Origin: Novosphingobium sp. IK01
GTDB taxonomy: Bacteria > Pseudomonadota > Alphaproteobacteria > Sphingomonadales > Sphingomonadaceae
NCBI RefSeq assembly: GCF_033242265.1
Contig: NZ_BTFW01000001.1
Span: 868,001-932,000 of the forward strand
Reading direction: 5' to 3'
Length of the DNA stretch: 64,000 nucleotides
Shown: positions 26,664 through 38,365 of the stretch, piece by piece
Position numbering within the stretch: the first letter of the stretch is position 1
Layout: each line of letters begins with the position of its first letter
Translations under genes and position numbers: made by a program
The notes under the pieces: generated by a model
What the model was told of the DNA's origin: nothing
Databases searched by the model: none
Seen by the model: the letters and a program-made list of their open reading frames with translations, nothing else

Positions 26664-28160
26664 ATGAGCGCTTTTGGCCGGAAGACAGGTATTGGCGGGG
26701 CAAGTGCCACCCGCCCTTCGTTCGGCGTTGCACGTCCGATGAAGGCTGGCGAACCTGCCGCTCCCCCGCCCGCGTCCGATCCCGGCGCCTTTTCTGCCCC
26801 GAGCGATGACCCGTTCACGAGCCGCAACGGCGATGCGCTCTCGCGTCTGGCTGAACGCGTCAATTCCGTGGTCGACAACACCTACCATGCCGAAGGTTTC
26901 GAGGCCTCGGTCCACAAGATCAAGGAACAGGTGCTCCCCCGCCTGCTCGAACGCGTCGACCCCGAAGCCGCCGCCACGCTCACCAAGGATGAACTGTCGG
27001 AAGAATTCCGCCCGATCATCATGGAAGTGCTGGCCGAGCTGAAGGTCACCCTCAACCGGCGCGAGCAGTTCGCGCTCGAAAAGGTGCTGATCGACGAGCT
27101 TCTCGGCTTCGGCCCGCTCGAAGAGCTGCTCAACGACCCCGATGTCTCGGACATCATGGTCAATGGCCCGGAGCAGACCTACATCGAAAAGAAGGGCAAG
27201 CTCCAGCTCGCCCCGATCCGCTTCCGCGACGAGAGCCACCTGTTCCAGATCGCCCAGCGCATCGTCAACCAGGTCGGCCGCCGTGTCGACCAGACGACCC
27301 CGCTGGCCGACGCCCGCCTCAAGGACGGCAGCCGCGTCAACGTCATCGTGCCCCCGCTCTCCTTGCGCGGCACGGCGATCTCGATCCGCAAATTCTCCGA
27401 AAAGCCGATCACGCTCGACATGCTGCGCGATTTCGGATCGATGAGCGACAAGATGTGTACGGCCCTGAAAATCGCCGGGGCCTGCCGGATGAACATCGTG
27501 ATCTCGGGCGGTACGGGCTCGGGCAAGACGACGATGCTCAATGCCCTTTCCAAGATGATCGATCCGGGCGAGCGCGTGCTGACCATCGAGGACGCGGCCG
27601 AACTGCGCCTGCAACAGCCGCACTGGCTCCCGCTCGAAACCCGCCCGCCCAACCTCGAAGGACAGGGCGCGATCACCATCGGCGACCTCGTGAAGAACGC
27701 CCTGCGCATGCGACCCGACCGCATCATCCTGGGCGAAATCCGTGGCGCGGAATGCTTCGACCTGCTGGCCGCGATGAACACCGGCCACGATGGCTCGATG
27801 TGTACGCTTCACGCCAACTCCCCGCGCGAATGCCTGGGGCGTATGGAAAACATGATCCTGATGGGCGACATCAAGATCCCCAAGGAAGCGATCAGCCGCC
27901 AGATCGCCGAATCGGTCGATCTCATCGTGCAGGTCAAGCGCCTGCGCGACGGGTCGCGCCGGACGACCAACATCACCGAAGTGATCGGCATGGAAGGCGA
28001 CGTGATCGTCACGCAGGAACTCTTCAAGTTCGAATATCTCGACGAGACCGAAGAGGGCAAGATCATCGGCGAATTCCGCCCTTCCGGCCTGCGCCCCTAT
28101 ACCCTTGAAAAGGCGCGTCAGTTCGGGTTCGATCAGGCCTTCCTCGAAGCCTGCCTCTAG
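26664..28160 (+). CDS. cpaF: Tad/Flp pilus secretion ATPase, CpaF/TadA family
   Basis: Protein of 498 residues. The first 60 residues are a disordered Pro/Ala-rich extension. The body is a type II/IV secretion ATPase: Walker A GGTGSGKTT, Asp box and Walker B region RPDRIILGEIRG, and His box MNTGHDGSMCTLHANSPRE. It would power assembly of Flp pilins at the inner membrane. The start ATG at 26664 has AGGGAAAG upstream. No other tad/cpa genes are adjacent, although two Flp pilin genes occur at 5.0-5.5 kb. Confidence 0.93.
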   Translation: MSAFGRKTGIGGASATRPSFGVARPMKAGEPAAPPPASDPGAFSAPSDDPFTSRNGDALSRLAERVNSVVDNTYHAEGFEASVHKIKEQVLPRLLERVDPEAAATLTKDELSEEFRPIIMEVLAELKVTLNRREQFALEKVLIDELLGFGPLEELLNDPDVSDIMVNGPEQTYIEKKGKLQLAPIRFRDESHLFQIAQRIVNQVGRRVDQTTPLADARLKDGSRVNVIVPPLSLRGTAISIRKFSEKPITLDMLRDFGSMSDKMCTALKIAGACRMNIVISGGTGSGKTTMLNALSKMIDPGERVLTIEDAAELRLQQPHWLPLETRPPNLEGQGAITIGDLVKNALRMRPDRIILGEIRGAECFDLLAAMNTGHDGSMCTLHANSPRECLGRMENMILMGDIKIPKEAISRQIAESVDLIVQVKRLRDGSRRTTNITEVIGMEGDVIVTQELFKFEYLDETEEGKIIGEFRPSGLRPYTLEKARQFGFDQAFLEACL

Positions 28161-28200
28161 GCAGTGTCTTCGTTCTGGCAGAAAAATAAGGATTTCATTC

Positions 28201-28289
28201 GTCATCCCCGCGCAGGCGGGGATCCAGTTCCGGAGGGCGAGCACGCAAGCAAAGCGTGGAATCTGGATTCCCGCCTGCGCGGGAATGAC
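28201..28289. repeat. Intergenic palindromic repeat (REP-like pair)
   Basis: GTCATCCCCGCGCAGGCGGG followed by ATCCAG occurs at the left end, and an inverted near-copy (CTGGATTCCCGCCTGCGCGG followed by GAATGAC) at the right end. Each half is itself a GCGCAGGC-type hairpin. Such elements are common and dispersed in proteobacterial genomes (family knowledge). This one follows the cpaF stop by 40 bp. Confidence 0.8.
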
Positions 28290-28338
28290 AGGAAATGAAA
28301 CCGGCCTCGCGCAACGCTTTCACCTGCCCTTGCCACTG

Positions 28339-28569
28339 TCAGTGGAGAGCGGTCTTCAGGGCCGTCCCCACCAGCATGATCCCCATGAAAAAGCTCAGGA
28401 CGTAGATCATCGTCCAGGGCATGCAGCCCACGCGGTCGAGATCGTGGCGGGCATGGCGCCGTCGCTCGGCCAGCAGCGCCGCCACGGCGAGGACCAGCAA
28501 CCCGCCCCCGCAGGCCGCCAAGGCCTGCCACGGCCCGTTCCAGTCGATCATCTGCCACCACCCCGTCAT
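28339..28569 (-). CDS. Small membrane protein with two transmembrane segments
   Basis: Protein of 76 residues. Two hydrophobic helices (about 15-34 and 52-72) are separated by a basic loop (AERRRHARHDLDR), giving a hairpin topology with the loop in the cytoplasm. The N-terminus is Trp-rich (MTGWWQMIDWNGPW). No family is recognised. It is convergent with cpaF and divergent from the entericidin-like gene. Confidence 0.6.
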   Translation of the reverse strand: MTGWWQMIDWNGPWQALAACGGGLLVLAVAALLAERRRHARHDLDRVGCMPWTMIYVLSFFMGIMLVGTALKTALH

Positions 28570-28714
28570 CGCGCCCCCATGGCCTGCTCTTGAGCGCGAA
28601 GCAATATGCCCGTGGCAGGCTGGAACCGGCCATGTCCATGCGCGTTAAGGCTGCGTTCGGGGGCTTGCGGCAATGCGGCTGGCCCCAAGCCATAATTTCA
28701 TGAGGACACAGACC

Positions 28715-28846
28715 ATGACCCGCAAGATCATCCTCGCCATGACCATGGGCGGCCTGCTGCTCGCAACGGCGGCCTGCAACACCGTCAAGGGTGCTGGCCG
28801 CGACATCCAGTCGATCGGCCAGGCCGGTTCGGACGCGATCCACTGA
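28715..28846 (+). CDS. Entericidin-like small lipoprotein (43 aa)
   Basis: The 43-residue product starts with MTRKIILAMTMGGLLLATAA and has a lipobox with Cys21 as the acylation site. The mature part (CNTVKGAGRDIQSIGQAG) matches entericidin A/B-type lipoproteins, small envelope proteins described as an antidote/toxin pair in E. coli; only one copy is present here. It is followed after 18 bp by a perfect terminator. Confidence 0.85.
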   Translation: MTRKIILAMTMGGLLLATAACNTVKGAGRDIQSIGQAGSDAIH

Positions 28847-28864
28847 GCGGACTGATCGCGTAAC

Positions 28865-28903
28865 AAAAAACGCCGCGATACCAGTGGTATCGCGGCGTTT
28901 TTT
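28865..28903. terminator. Perfect bidirectional terminator
   Basis: A six-A run, the stem CGCCGCGATACC / GGTATCGCGGCG with AGT loop, and a six-T run form a symmetrical terminator between the entericidin-like gene and the convergent glycine cleavage operon. Confidence 0.95.
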
Positions 28904-28925
28904 ATGCGCCTGCCGAAAAGGCCGG

Positions 28926-30488
28926 TCAGCCTTCGGTCGGCGTCCAGATCAGACGCGGCTTGCGCGCGGCGCGGGTTTCATCGACACGGCGACGCGGGGC
29001 GAAGTGCGGCGCGCTCTTGAGCGCGGCATCCCCGGCGCGGGCCCGCTGGCCCAGACTTTCCATCGCGGCGATGAACTGGTCGAGCCCGGCCTTGCTCTCC
29101 GTCTCGGTCGGTTCCACCAGCATCGCGCCATGGACGACGAGCGGGAAATAGACCGTCATCGGGTGGAAGCCCTCGTCGATCAGCCCCTTGGCGAGGTCGA
29201 GCGTCGAAAACCCTTCGGCAAAGCCATCATCGCTGAACAGCGCCTCGTGCATGCACGGCCCCGTCGCGCCAAACGGCGCGTGAAGGACGTGTTCGAGACG
29301 GCGCAACACGTAGTTGGCGTTGAGCACCGCATCGCCCGAGGCCTGGGCCAGACCATCGGCCCCGTGGCTCAGGATATAGGCCAGCGCGCGGGTGAACATG
29401 CCCATCTGGCCATGGAACGCGCACATCCGGCCAAAAGCGCCCGGTGCCTGCTCGGCCCCTTGCGCTTCCTCGATCAGGTGAAGCACGCCATCGGTGCCCG
29501 GCTTGACGAAAGGCAGCGGCGCGAACGGCGCCAGCGCTTCCGACAGGACCACCGGCCCTGCACCCGGCCCGCCCCCGCCATGCGGCGTCGAGAAGGTCTT
29601 GTGCAGGTTGATGTGCATCGCGTCGACGCCCAAATCGCCGGGGCGAACCCGCCCGACGATGGCGTTGAAGTTGGCGCCGTCGCAATAGACATAGCCGCCC
29701 GCCGCATGGACCGCGTCGGCAATGGTCTTGAGATCGCTCTCGAACAAGCCGCACGTATTGGGGTTGGTGATCATCACCCCGGCCACGTTCGGGCCGAGAC
29801 GGGCGATCAGTGCGGCGGTATCGACGCGGCCCGCAGCCGTTGCCGGAATGGCCTCGACCTTGAAGCCCGCGAAGGCGGCCGTGGCCGGGTTGGTGCCATG
29901 GGCGCTTTCGGGCACGAGGATGACCTCGCGCTTGTCCCCGCGCGCGTCGAGCGCGGCGCGGATCGCCAGAAGGCCGCACAGTTCGCCATGGGCGCCCGCC
30001 TTGGGCGTCATCGCGACCGAAGCCATGCCGGTCAGTTCGACCAGCCAGTGGGCCAGTTCGTCGATGACCTTGAGCGCGCCCTGCACCGTGCCTTCGGGCG
30101 CGAGCGGGTGAACATCAGCAAAGCCGGGCATCCGCGCGACCTTTTCATCGAGGCGCGGGTTGTGCTTCATCGTGCAGCTGCCGAGCGGGAACAGGCCAAG
30201 GTCGATGGCATAGTTCTGGCGCGACAGGCGCGTGTAGTGGCGCACCGCTTCCGGTTCGCTCAGGCCCGGCAGATCAACCGGGGCCGCGCGCAGGGCCAGC
30301 CCGGCCAGCGGCGAACCGGCCACCTCGTCGAAATCGACGCCGCAATGGTCGGCGCGGCCAATTTCAAAGAGCAGCGGCTCTTCGAGGTGCAGCGCGCGAT
30401 TGCCGGTGAAGGTCGCGCCCGCGCCTTCGGGTGCGCAAGCGGCATCACCCATTTCCGGGCGCCAGCCCGAAGGATTGAGAGCGGTCAT
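28926..30488 (-). CDS. gcvPB: Glycine dehydrogenase (decarboxylating) subunit 2
   Basis: Protein of 520 residues, the C-terminal half of the P-protein. It carries the pyridoxal-phosphate lysine in [20 protein letters not shown]. The preceding segments [10 protein letters not shown] and [10 protein letters not shown] are also typical. With GcvPA it decarboxylates glycine and passes the aminomethyl group to the lipoyl arm of GcvH. It is the last gene of gcvT-gcvH-gcvPA-gcvPB and overlaps gcvPA by 4 nt. Confidence 0.97.
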   Translation of the reverse strand: MTALNPSGWRPEMGDAACAPEGAGATFTGNRALHLEEPLLFEIGRADHCGVDFDEVAGSPLAGLALRAAPVDLPGLSEPEAVRHYTRLSRQNYAIDLGLFPLGSCTMKHNPRLDEKVARMPGFADVHPLAPEGTVQGALKVIDELAHWLVELTGMASVAMTPKAGAHGELCGLLAIRAALDARGDKREVILVPESAHGTNPATAAFAGFKVEAIPATAAGRVDTAALIARLGPNVAGVMITNPNTCGLFESDLKTIADAVHAAGGYVYCDGANFNAIVGRVRPGDLGVDAMHINLHKTFSTPHGGGGPGAGPVVLSEALAPFAPLPFVKPGTDGVLHLIEEAQGAEQAPGAFGRMCAFHGQMGMFTRALAYILSHGADGLAQASGDAVLNANYVLRRLEHVLHAPFGATGPCMHEALFSDDGFAEGFSTLDLAKGLIDEGFHPMTVYFPLVVHGAMLVEPTETESKAGLDQFIAAMESLGQRARAGDAALKSAPHFAPRRRVDETRAARKPRLIWTPTEG

Positions 30489-31843
30489 GCCAGCACCTCC
30501 CCAAGCGTGGCGACAAGGGTGGCGATATCCTCGTCGGTGGTCAGTTCGCTGGTGGCGACCAGCAGGACGTTGGCGAGGTCGCTCGCGCCGGGCAGCAGGC
30601 GCGAAAGCGCGACACCGCCCAGAACGCGGCGCTGCGCCAGCGCCTCGACGACATCGGCCGCCGGGCGCGGCAGGGTCACCGCGAACTCGTTGACATAGGT
30701 CTCGTTGACGAGGGCCACGCCGGGCACCCGGGCCAGGGCCTGCGCCGTCTGGACCGCGCGCAAGTGGCTGGCGCGGGCCATGCGGGCCAGGCCTTCACCG
30801 CCCAGAAGGCTCATGTGAATGCTGAAGGCCAGCGCACAAAGACCTGAATTGGTGCAAATATTGCTGGTGGCCTTCTCGCGCCGGATGTGCTGCTCGCGGG
30901 TCGAAAGGGTCAGCACGAACGAACGCTGGCCATCGGCATCGACGGTTTCACCGCAAAGGCGACCGGGCATCTGGCGCACGTACTTTTCGCGGCAGCCGAA
31001 CAGGCCCAGATAGGGCCCGCCGAATTGCAGGCCGACGCCCAGCGACTGGCCCTCGCCCACAACGATGTCCGCGCCCAGCGCACCGGGGCTTTCGATGAGG
31101 CCGAGCGCGACCGGCTCGGTCACGACCGCCACCAGCAGCGCGCCCTTGGCCTGCGCGGCAGCCGCCACGCGGGCCAGATCGGGCACGCGGCCCAAAACGT
31201 CCGGGTACTGGACGAGAACACACGAGGTTTCCCCGTCGATGGCCGCGATCAGCGCGTCTTCATCGGCATGGGCGCCCAGCGTCGGCAAGGCCGTGACCAG
31301 ACGGTCGCCGGTGAAGCGCGCCATCGTCTGCGCCGTGCCGACATAGTGGGGGTGCAGCCCGCCCGAGAGCACCGCGCGGTTGCGCCGCGTGATGCGCCCG
31401 GCCATGGCGATGGCTTCCCAGCACGCGGTCGAACCGTCGTAGAGCGAGGCATTGGCCACGTCGGTTCCGAACAGGCGCGCGACCTGCGTCTGGAACTCGA
31501 AGAGAACCTGAAGCGTGCCTTGCGCGATTTCGGGCTGGTAGGGGGTATAGGCGGTGAGGAATTCGCCGCGCTGGATCAGGTGGTCAACCGAGGCGGGAAC
31601 ATGGTGGCGATAGGCCCCGGCGCCGAGGAAAAAGGGTACCTCGCCCGCCGTCAGGCTCTGCGCCGAAAGGCGGGCCATGTGGCGTTCGACAGCCATTTCG
31701 CTGGCGTGGCCGGGCAGCCCGGCGATGGGCCCGGACAGGCGCGCGGCCTCGGGCACATCGACGAACAGGGCGCCCACGTCGGGAACCCCGACCGCAGCGA
31801 GCATCTCGCCACGGTCGTGTTCACTCAAAGGGAGATAGCGCAT
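30485..31843 (-). CDS. gcvPA: Glycine dehydrogenase (decarboxylating) subunit 1
   Basis: Protein of 452 residues, the N-terminal half of the split P-protein, beginning [20 protein letters not shown]. It includes [18 protein letters not shown] and [16 protein letters not shown], hallmarks of GcvPA. It forms an (alpha-beta)2 enzyme with GcvPB. It lies 6 nt after gcvH and overlaps gcvPB. Confidence 0.97.
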   Translation of the reverse strand: MRYLPLSEHDRGEMLAAVGVPDVGALFVDVPEAARLSGPIAGLPGHASEMAVERHMARLSAQSLTAGEVPFFLGAGAYRHHVPASVDHLIQRGEFLTAYTPYQPEIAQGTLQVLFEFQTQVARLFGTDVANASLYDGSTACWEAIAMAGRITRRNRAVLSGGLHPHYVGTAQTMARFTGDRLVTALPTLGAHADEDALIAAIDGETSCVLVQYPDVLGRVPDLARVAAAAQAKGALLVAVVTEPVALGLIESPGALGADIVVGEGQSLGVGLQFGGPYLGLFGCREKYVRQMPGRLCGETVDADGQRSFVLTLSTREQHIRREKATSNICTNSGLCALAFSIHMSLLGGEGLARMARASHLRAVQTAQALARVPGVALVNETYVNEFAVTLPRPAADVVEALAQRRVLGGVALSRLLPGASDLANVLLVATSELTTDEDIATLVATLGEVLA

Positions 31844-31849
31844 CGGCGA

Positions 31850-32221
31850 TCAGAGCTCCGCGACATGGGCGGCATAGGCCGCCTCGTCCATCAGGCCGTC
31901 GAGCTGGGCGGCGTCGGACAGCGTCATCTTCCAGAGCCAGCCTTCGCCTTCGGGGGCCGAGTTGACCAGTTCGGGGGCGTCTTCGAGCGCAGTGTTGAGC
32001 GCGCTCACCGTGCCCGAGACAGGCGCGTAGACGTCCGAGGCGGCCTTGACCGAATCGACCACCGAGGCGCTGTCGCCCTTGGTCAGAACCGCGCCTTCGG
32101 CGGGCAGTTCGACGAACGTGATGTCGCCAAGCTGCCCTTGCGCATAATCGGTGATGCCGACAGTGGCAGTGTCACCTTCAACCGCGATCCATTCGTGGTC
32201 AGCCGTGAAATAGCGGGTCAT
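31850..32221 (-). CDS. gcvH: Glycine cleavage system H protein
   Basis: Protein of 123 residues. The lipoylated Lys59 lies in [17 protein letters not shown]. The protein shuttles the aminomethyl group between P, T and L proteins. ATG at 32221 overlaps the last base of the gcvT stop codon (TGATG). Length and motif are standard. Confidence 0.97.
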   Translation of the reverse strand: MTRYFTADHEWIAVEGDTATVGITDYAQGQLGDITFVELPAEGAVLTKGDSASVVDSVKAASDVYAPVSGTVSALNTALEDAPELVNSAPEGEGWLWKMTLSDAAQLDGLMDEAAYAAHVAEL

Positions 32222-33393
32222 CAGGCGATTCCTTTGCGCACATAGCGATGGGGGATGAAGGGAAGCGAAGTGATCGTGGCGGGGATCGTCTTGCCCCGCA
32301 CGGAAAGCGAAAGTTCGGTGCCGGGAGCGGCCAGCGCGGTCTCGACGAAGGCCATCGCGATCGGACGCCCGAGCGTGGGGGCAAAGCCGCCCGAGGTGAC
32401 GGTGCCCACGACACGATTGTCGGCGAGAACCTGCGCGCCCTCGCGCGCGGCCATGCGGCCTTCGAGCAGCAGGCCCACGCGGCGACGCGCCGGGCCCTGT
32501 TCGAGCGCGGCGACAATGCGCGCGGCGCCGGGGAAATCGGCGGCGGCGCGGCGGCGCGCGGGAATGGCAAACGCCAGATCGGCCTCGACCGGGTCGGTTT
32601 CGACCGAAAGATCATGGCCATAGAGCGGCAGGCCCGCTTCGAGGCGCAGCGAATCGCGCGCGCCAAGGCCGATCGGGCGAACTGCCTCGTGGGCAAGCAG
32701 GGCATCGGCCAGCGCCTCGACATGGTCGGCGCGAACCGAGATCTCGAAGCCGTCCTCGCCGGTGTAGCCCGAGCGGCTCACGCCCAGTTCGACCTCGCCC
32801 CACAGGAAAGGCGCGGCCTCCATGAAGACCAGGCTTTCGAGCGTGCGGGCCGGATCGTGCGCGGGCACGAGGTCGAGCGTGGCGAGCGCGCGGGCCGCCT
32901 CGGGGCCTTGCAGCGCCAGCAGGGCATGGCCGGTCAGGTGTTCGAGGGTGACGCCTTCGGGCAGGCGGGCGGCGATATGGGCGATGTCGCCATGCTTGGT
33001 CGCGCCGTTGACGACGATGTAGAAATCCTCGCCGCGATTGGTAACGATGAGGTCGTCGAGAATGCCGCCATCGTCGGCCAGCAGCAGCGAATAGCGCAGC
33101 TTGCCCGGCTTGAGGCCGAGGAAGGCCCCCGGCAGCAGGCTTTCGAGCGCCTGGGCGGCATTGGCGCCGCGCAGCACGAGTTGCCCCATGTGCGAGACGT
33201 CGAACAGCCCGGCCTGGGAACGGGTCCATGCGTGTTCGGCCATGATGCCCTCGTACTGGACGGGCATGTGGTAGCCGGCAAACTCGACCATGCGGCCACC
33301 GTGGGCACGGTGCCAGCCATCGAGAGGCAGCGCAAGAACGGGATGCGACGGATCAGCGCCCGCCGGGGCAGCGGGATTGTATGTATCACTCAC
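32221..33393 (-). CDS. gcvT: Aminomethyltransferase (glycine cleavage T protein)
   Basis: Protein of about 390 residues. It transfers the methylene group to tetrahydrofolate and releases ammonia. Motifs: [20 protein letters not shown] and [11 protein letters not shown] at the N-terminus, [14 protein letters not shown] in the middle. The favoured start is GTG at 33393 ([10 protein letters not shown]) with GGAG ten nt upstream; another GTG at 33420 would add nine residues and cannot be excluded. It is the first gene after the glycine riboswitch. Confidence 0.95.
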   Translation of the reverse strand: MSDTYNPAAPAGADPSHPVLALPLDGWHRAHGGRMVEFAGYHMPVQYEGIMAEHAWTRSQAGLFDVSHMGQLVLRGANAAQALESLLPGAFLGLKPGKLRYSLLLADDGGILDDLIVTNRGEDFYIVVNGATKHGDIAHIAARLPEGVTLEHLTGHALLALQGPEAARALATLDLVPAHDPARTLESLVFMEAAPFLWGEVELGVSRSGYTGEDGFEISVRADHVEALADALLAHEAVRPIGLGARDSLRLEAGLPLYGHDLSVETDPVEADLAFAIPARRRAAADFPGAARIVAALEQGPARRRVGLLLEGRMAAREGAQVLADNRVVGTVTSGGFAPTLGRPIAMAFVETALAAPGTELSLSVRGKTIPATITSLPFIPHRYVRKGIA

Positions 33394-33423
33394 AAGAATC
33401 AACTCCGCACAGAGCAGCACCCA

Positions 33424-33668
33424 ATGGTGCCCCCTCTGTCACGGAAACCTGAGAGCTTTCCCCCATGACGGGCCCGAAGACGCGTCGCGGAGTTACCCCT
33501 TCGGCGGCTTCCCCGCCAACAGGCGCGGAAACACTTTCCAGAGTGTCGCTATAGACCCCGTGCGGTCCTTTGGCCTGAGAGATTCCGGGGCGGTTGCTCC
33601 TTCGGCGCCGCTTGCCTTTCCGCCCTGAAGCGAATCAACAAACGAACTCTCCCGCGCGGGTCAGCGAC
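33424..33668 (-). promoter_or_regulatory. Tandem glycine riboswitch upstream of gcvT
   Basis: Two similar aptamers are visible on the minus strand. The first (about 33553-33668) has GGGAGAG near its 5' end, GCCGAAGGAGCAA in the middle and AATCTCTCAGGCCAAAGGAC at its 3' part. The second (about 33426-33550) has CTCTGGAAAGTG, GCCGAAGGGGTAA and AGCTCTCAGGTTTCCGTGAC. This is the classical tandem layout of the gcvT RNA element. It ends about 35-60 nt before the start codon and should switch the gcv operon on when glycine is abundant. Confidence 0.93.
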
Positions 33669-33789
33669 AGGAGGCCCCTTTCGCGCAAGGCACCCTGTCA
33701 AGTCAATAGCGACTCAAACCCGCTTATGGAGATCATCAAAAAAATGAATGGACAGACGGGCACCGTTCTCTGCAAGCAGGCTTAACCCG

Positions 33790-34968
33790 TCAGACATTCC
33801 TAAGGCCTTCAGGGACTTGTCCGGTGATCTTGCGATAGCATTCGATGGCGTAACGGTCGGTCATCCCGGCGATGAAGTCGGCAATGGCGCGCGAGCGGGC
33901 GGGCTCGGTTTCGGGCAGTCGGCCATGCCAGTCCGGCGAGATCAGCGCGGGATCGGCGCGGTAGGCGGCAAACAGGGTCTCGACGACGGCCCGCGCACGA
34001 TCAGCGGCGGCGACCTGCTCGGGATGGAGGTAGAGCCGGGCATACATGAACTGCTTGAGCGCGCGCTCCTCGCGGCGCATGTCCTCGGAAAAGCCGCAAA
34101 GCGTGCGCCCGGCGGCGCGGACATCGGCCACGCTGGCAACGCCGGCCTCCCTCACCCGGCGCCCGGTTTCGGCGATCACGTCGTTGACCATCCGCCCGAT
34201 CTGCCCGCGCACCAGTTCGCGCAAGAGCCGCTCGCGCGGGGCCTGGGGGAAGCGCGCCTCGATGACATACCACTGCTGGGCCAGCGAGGGCAGTTCGAGC
34301 AGGTCGTCGAGCGTGAGGAAGCCGCCGCGCAGGCCATCGTCGATGTCGTGGTTGTCATAGGCGATGTCGTCGGAAATGGCCGCAATCTGCGCTTCGAGCG
34401 AGGCATGGCTGGCCAGATCGAGCGGAAAGGCCGCGTCGAGTTCGGCCAGGGCCCAGGGCGCCTTGCGAATGGGGCCATTGTGCTTGGCAAGGCCTTCGAG
34501 CGTCTCCCACGTCAGGTTGAGGCCATCATGCTCGACATAGGGGCTTTCGAGCCGCATCAGCACGCGCAGGGTATTGGCGTTGTGGTCGAACCCGCCTGCA
34601 TGGGAGAGCGCGGCTTCGAGCGCGCTTTCGCCCGCATGGCCAAACGGGGGATGGCCGATGTCGTGGGCGAGGCACAGCGCCTCGGTCAGATCCTCGTCCA
34701 CGGCCAGCGTGCGGGCGATCACCCGCCCGATCTGGGCCACTTCGAGGCTGTGGGTGAGCCGGACGCGATAGTGATCGCCATCGGGCGCGATGAACACCTG
34801 CGTCTTGTGACGCAGGCGCCGGAACGCGATCGAGTGGATGATCCGGTCGCGGTCGCGCTGGAATTCGCTGCGCGGGCCGCGCACGCCGCCCTTGTCGGTG
34901 GCAAATTCGCGCCCGCGCGAGGCGGCCGGATCGCTGGCGAAAGGAGCCCTGATCGGCGCGTCCGTCAT
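33790..34968 (-). CDS. dgt: Deoxyguanosinetriphosphate triphosphohydrolase-like protein
   Basis: Protein of 392 residues of the HD superfamily. The metal ligands appear as RLTHSLEVAQI and CLAHDIGHPPFGHAGE (His and His-Asp), with a further Asp in ISDDIAYDNHDIDDG. The family hydrolyses dNTPs to nucleoside and tripolyphosphate. ATG at 34968 (MTDAPIRAPF) is preferred over an ATG 12 nt upstream because only it has a G-rich ribosome site. It stands alone, 30 bp downstream of the racemase gene on the same strand. Confidence 0.93.
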   Translation of the reverse strand: MTDAPIRAPFASDPAASRGREFATDKGGVRGPRSEFQRDRDRIIHSIAFRRLRHKTQVFIAPDGDHYRVRLTHSLEVAQIGRVIARTLAVDEDLTEALCLAHDIGHPPFGHAGESALEAALSHAGGFDHNANTLRVLMRLESPYVEHDGLNLTWETLEGLAKHNGPIRKAPWALAELDAAFPLDLASHASLEAQIAAISDDIAYDNHDIDDGLRGGFLTLDDLLELPSLAQQWYVIEARFPQAPRERLLRELVRGQIGRMVNDVIAETGRRVREAGVASVADVRAAGRTLCGFSEDMRREERALKQFMYARLYLHPEQVAAADRARAVVETLFAAYRADPALISPDWHGRLPETEPARSRAIADFIAGMTDRYAIECYRKITGQVPEGLRNV

Positions 34969-34998
34969 GCAGCCCCCCATCGGTTCAGGCCCATCGGC

Positions 34999-35694
34999 TC
35001 ATGAATCGCCCATGATCCAGCCCACCGCCGCTTCGGCGTGGATGCGGGCGCCGTCGTAGATCGGCAGGACATTGGCGTCGACGTCGATCACCGTGTCGAG
35101 TTCGGTGCAGCCGAGCACGACGGCCTGCGCGCCAGCCTGATCCATCGAGGTGATCATCGTCTTGAACGTGCGCTCGGCGGCGCGGGTGACGCGGCCCTGC
35201 ATCAGTTCCTCGTAGATGATGCGGTCGATTTCCTCGACATTGTCCATCACCGGGGGCAGCAGCGTCACCCCGTGGGCGACCAGCCGCTTGCGATAGAAGC
35301 TCTCGACCATGACATTGCGCGAGCCGATCAGCGCGGCGGTCGTCACGCCGTCGGCCTGCATCCGCGCGCCCACGGCGTCGGCAATGTGGATCACCGGCAC
35401 ATCGACCGCAGCGGCGACCTTGTCATAGACCTTGTGCATCGAATTGGCGCCGATCAGGATCGCACTGGCACCGGCCTGGGCGAGGCGCTGGGCGCTTTCG
35501 ACCAGAACCAGCGCGGCGCGCGCCCATTCTTCCGCGCTCGACAGCCGGGCGAGCGGCGCGAAATCGAGGCTCTCGATGATCAGCGGCGCGCTCGACAGCG
35601 TGCTCGTGCGTCCCTGGACCAGCTTGTTGATATGGTCATAATACGTGCGGGTCGAAACCCAGCTCATCCCGCCGATAAGGCCAATCTTGCGCAA
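34999..35694 (-). CDS. Aspartate/glutamate racemase family protein (YgeA-like)
   Basis: Protein of 231 residues of the two-domain racemase fold. The C-terminal catalytic Cys196 (VLGCTELD) is present. In the N-terminal motif, where the family has Cys or Thr (GTNTMH in YgeA), this protein has Ala83 (IGANSMHKV). Substrate and even racemase activity are therefore uncertain. The start is TTG at 35694, preceded by AGGAG at 8 nt; there is no ATG alternative that keeps MRKIGLIGGMSW, the usual N-terminus. Confidence 0.85.
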   Translation of the reverse strand: MRKIGLIGGMSWVSTRTYYDHINKLVQGRTSTLSSAPLIIESLDFAPLARLSSAEEWARAALVLVESAQRLAQAGASAILIGANSMHKVYDKVAAAVDVPVIHIADAVGARMQADGVTTAALIGSRNVMVESFYRKRLVAHGVTLLPPVMDNVEEIDRIIYEELMQGRVTRAAERTFKTMITSMDQAGAQAVVLGCTELDTVIDVDANVLPIYDGARIHAEAAVGWIMGDS

Positions 35695-35803
35695 ACGTGT
35701 ATCTCCTGCCGGTGTCCCGTCCGGTCATCTGGCAAGGCTTACGCAAGCAGGACTGCAAGGTCCAGCCCTGCAAGGGAAGTTCCCCCTCGGAAGGGGGACG
35801 CGC

Positions 35804-36124
35804 TCAATGGCGCTCGGGCGCGAGGCCGGAGGCGCACAGGGCCGCCGACGACAGGGTCACCTGCAAGAGTTCGGGATCTTCGAGGCGGCGCACCGTCCAG
35901 ACATAGTCGGCCAGGGTGCGCTTGGGGCCGCGCAGGGATTCCAGACGGCGAAGCTGGCTGATCGAGAGGCGGTCGGTCATCCGCTCGGCCATGCAGGCGG
36001 CAGTGGGCCGGGAGAGCCCTGCATCGACCAGCGCCGAGCGCACGCGGCCTTCGGCAAGCTTGGAGACGCAGCCACCCGTCAGGATCGACAGGGCAGCGAC
36101 AGCGGCGATGAGGGGAGCCTTCAT
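35804..36124 (-). CDS. Putative lipoprotein of unknown function (106 aa)
   Basis: The signal sequence MKAPLIAAVAALSILTGGC ends in a lipobox (LTGG-C) with Cys19. The mature part is about 88 residues, basic and helical, with two further Cys (ACMAERM and ALCASG) that might form a disulphide. ATG at 36124 is favoured over a TTG 6 nt earlier. It is divergent from the thiC riboswitch. No family is recognised. Confidence 0.7.
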   Translation of the reverse strand: MKAPLIAAVAALSILTGGCVSKLAEGRVRSALVDAGLSRPTAACMAERMTDRLSISQLRRLESLRGPKRTLADYVWTVRRLEDPELLQVTLSSAALCASGLAPERH

Positions 36125-36252
36125 GGGCAAGGCCCCTCCTCCTTCATCCTCTTGCTGTCAATCGACATTCTCGCGCCGGGGAAGGCCCGGGGCCGTCGAG
36201 CATCGTGATCGCCCCCTCTGGACGGCGCGGCAGACAAGGCTTACACACGGTT

Positions 36253-38308
<2,056 letters not shown>

Positions 38309-38316
38309 AGCGGGTG

Positions 38317-38352
38317 CCGACCGGAAGGAGCAGCATCGCTCCTTCCGGTCGG
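38317..38352. terminator. 15-bp perfect hairpin between thiC and pntB
   Basis: CCGACCGGAAGGAGC and GCTCCTTCCGGTCGG pair perfectly around a six-base loop, in the 57-bp gap between two converging genes. It lacks a T-run but is positioned as a bidirectional terminator. Confidence 0.7.
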
Positions 38353-38365
38353 GCGCATGGCCTGG

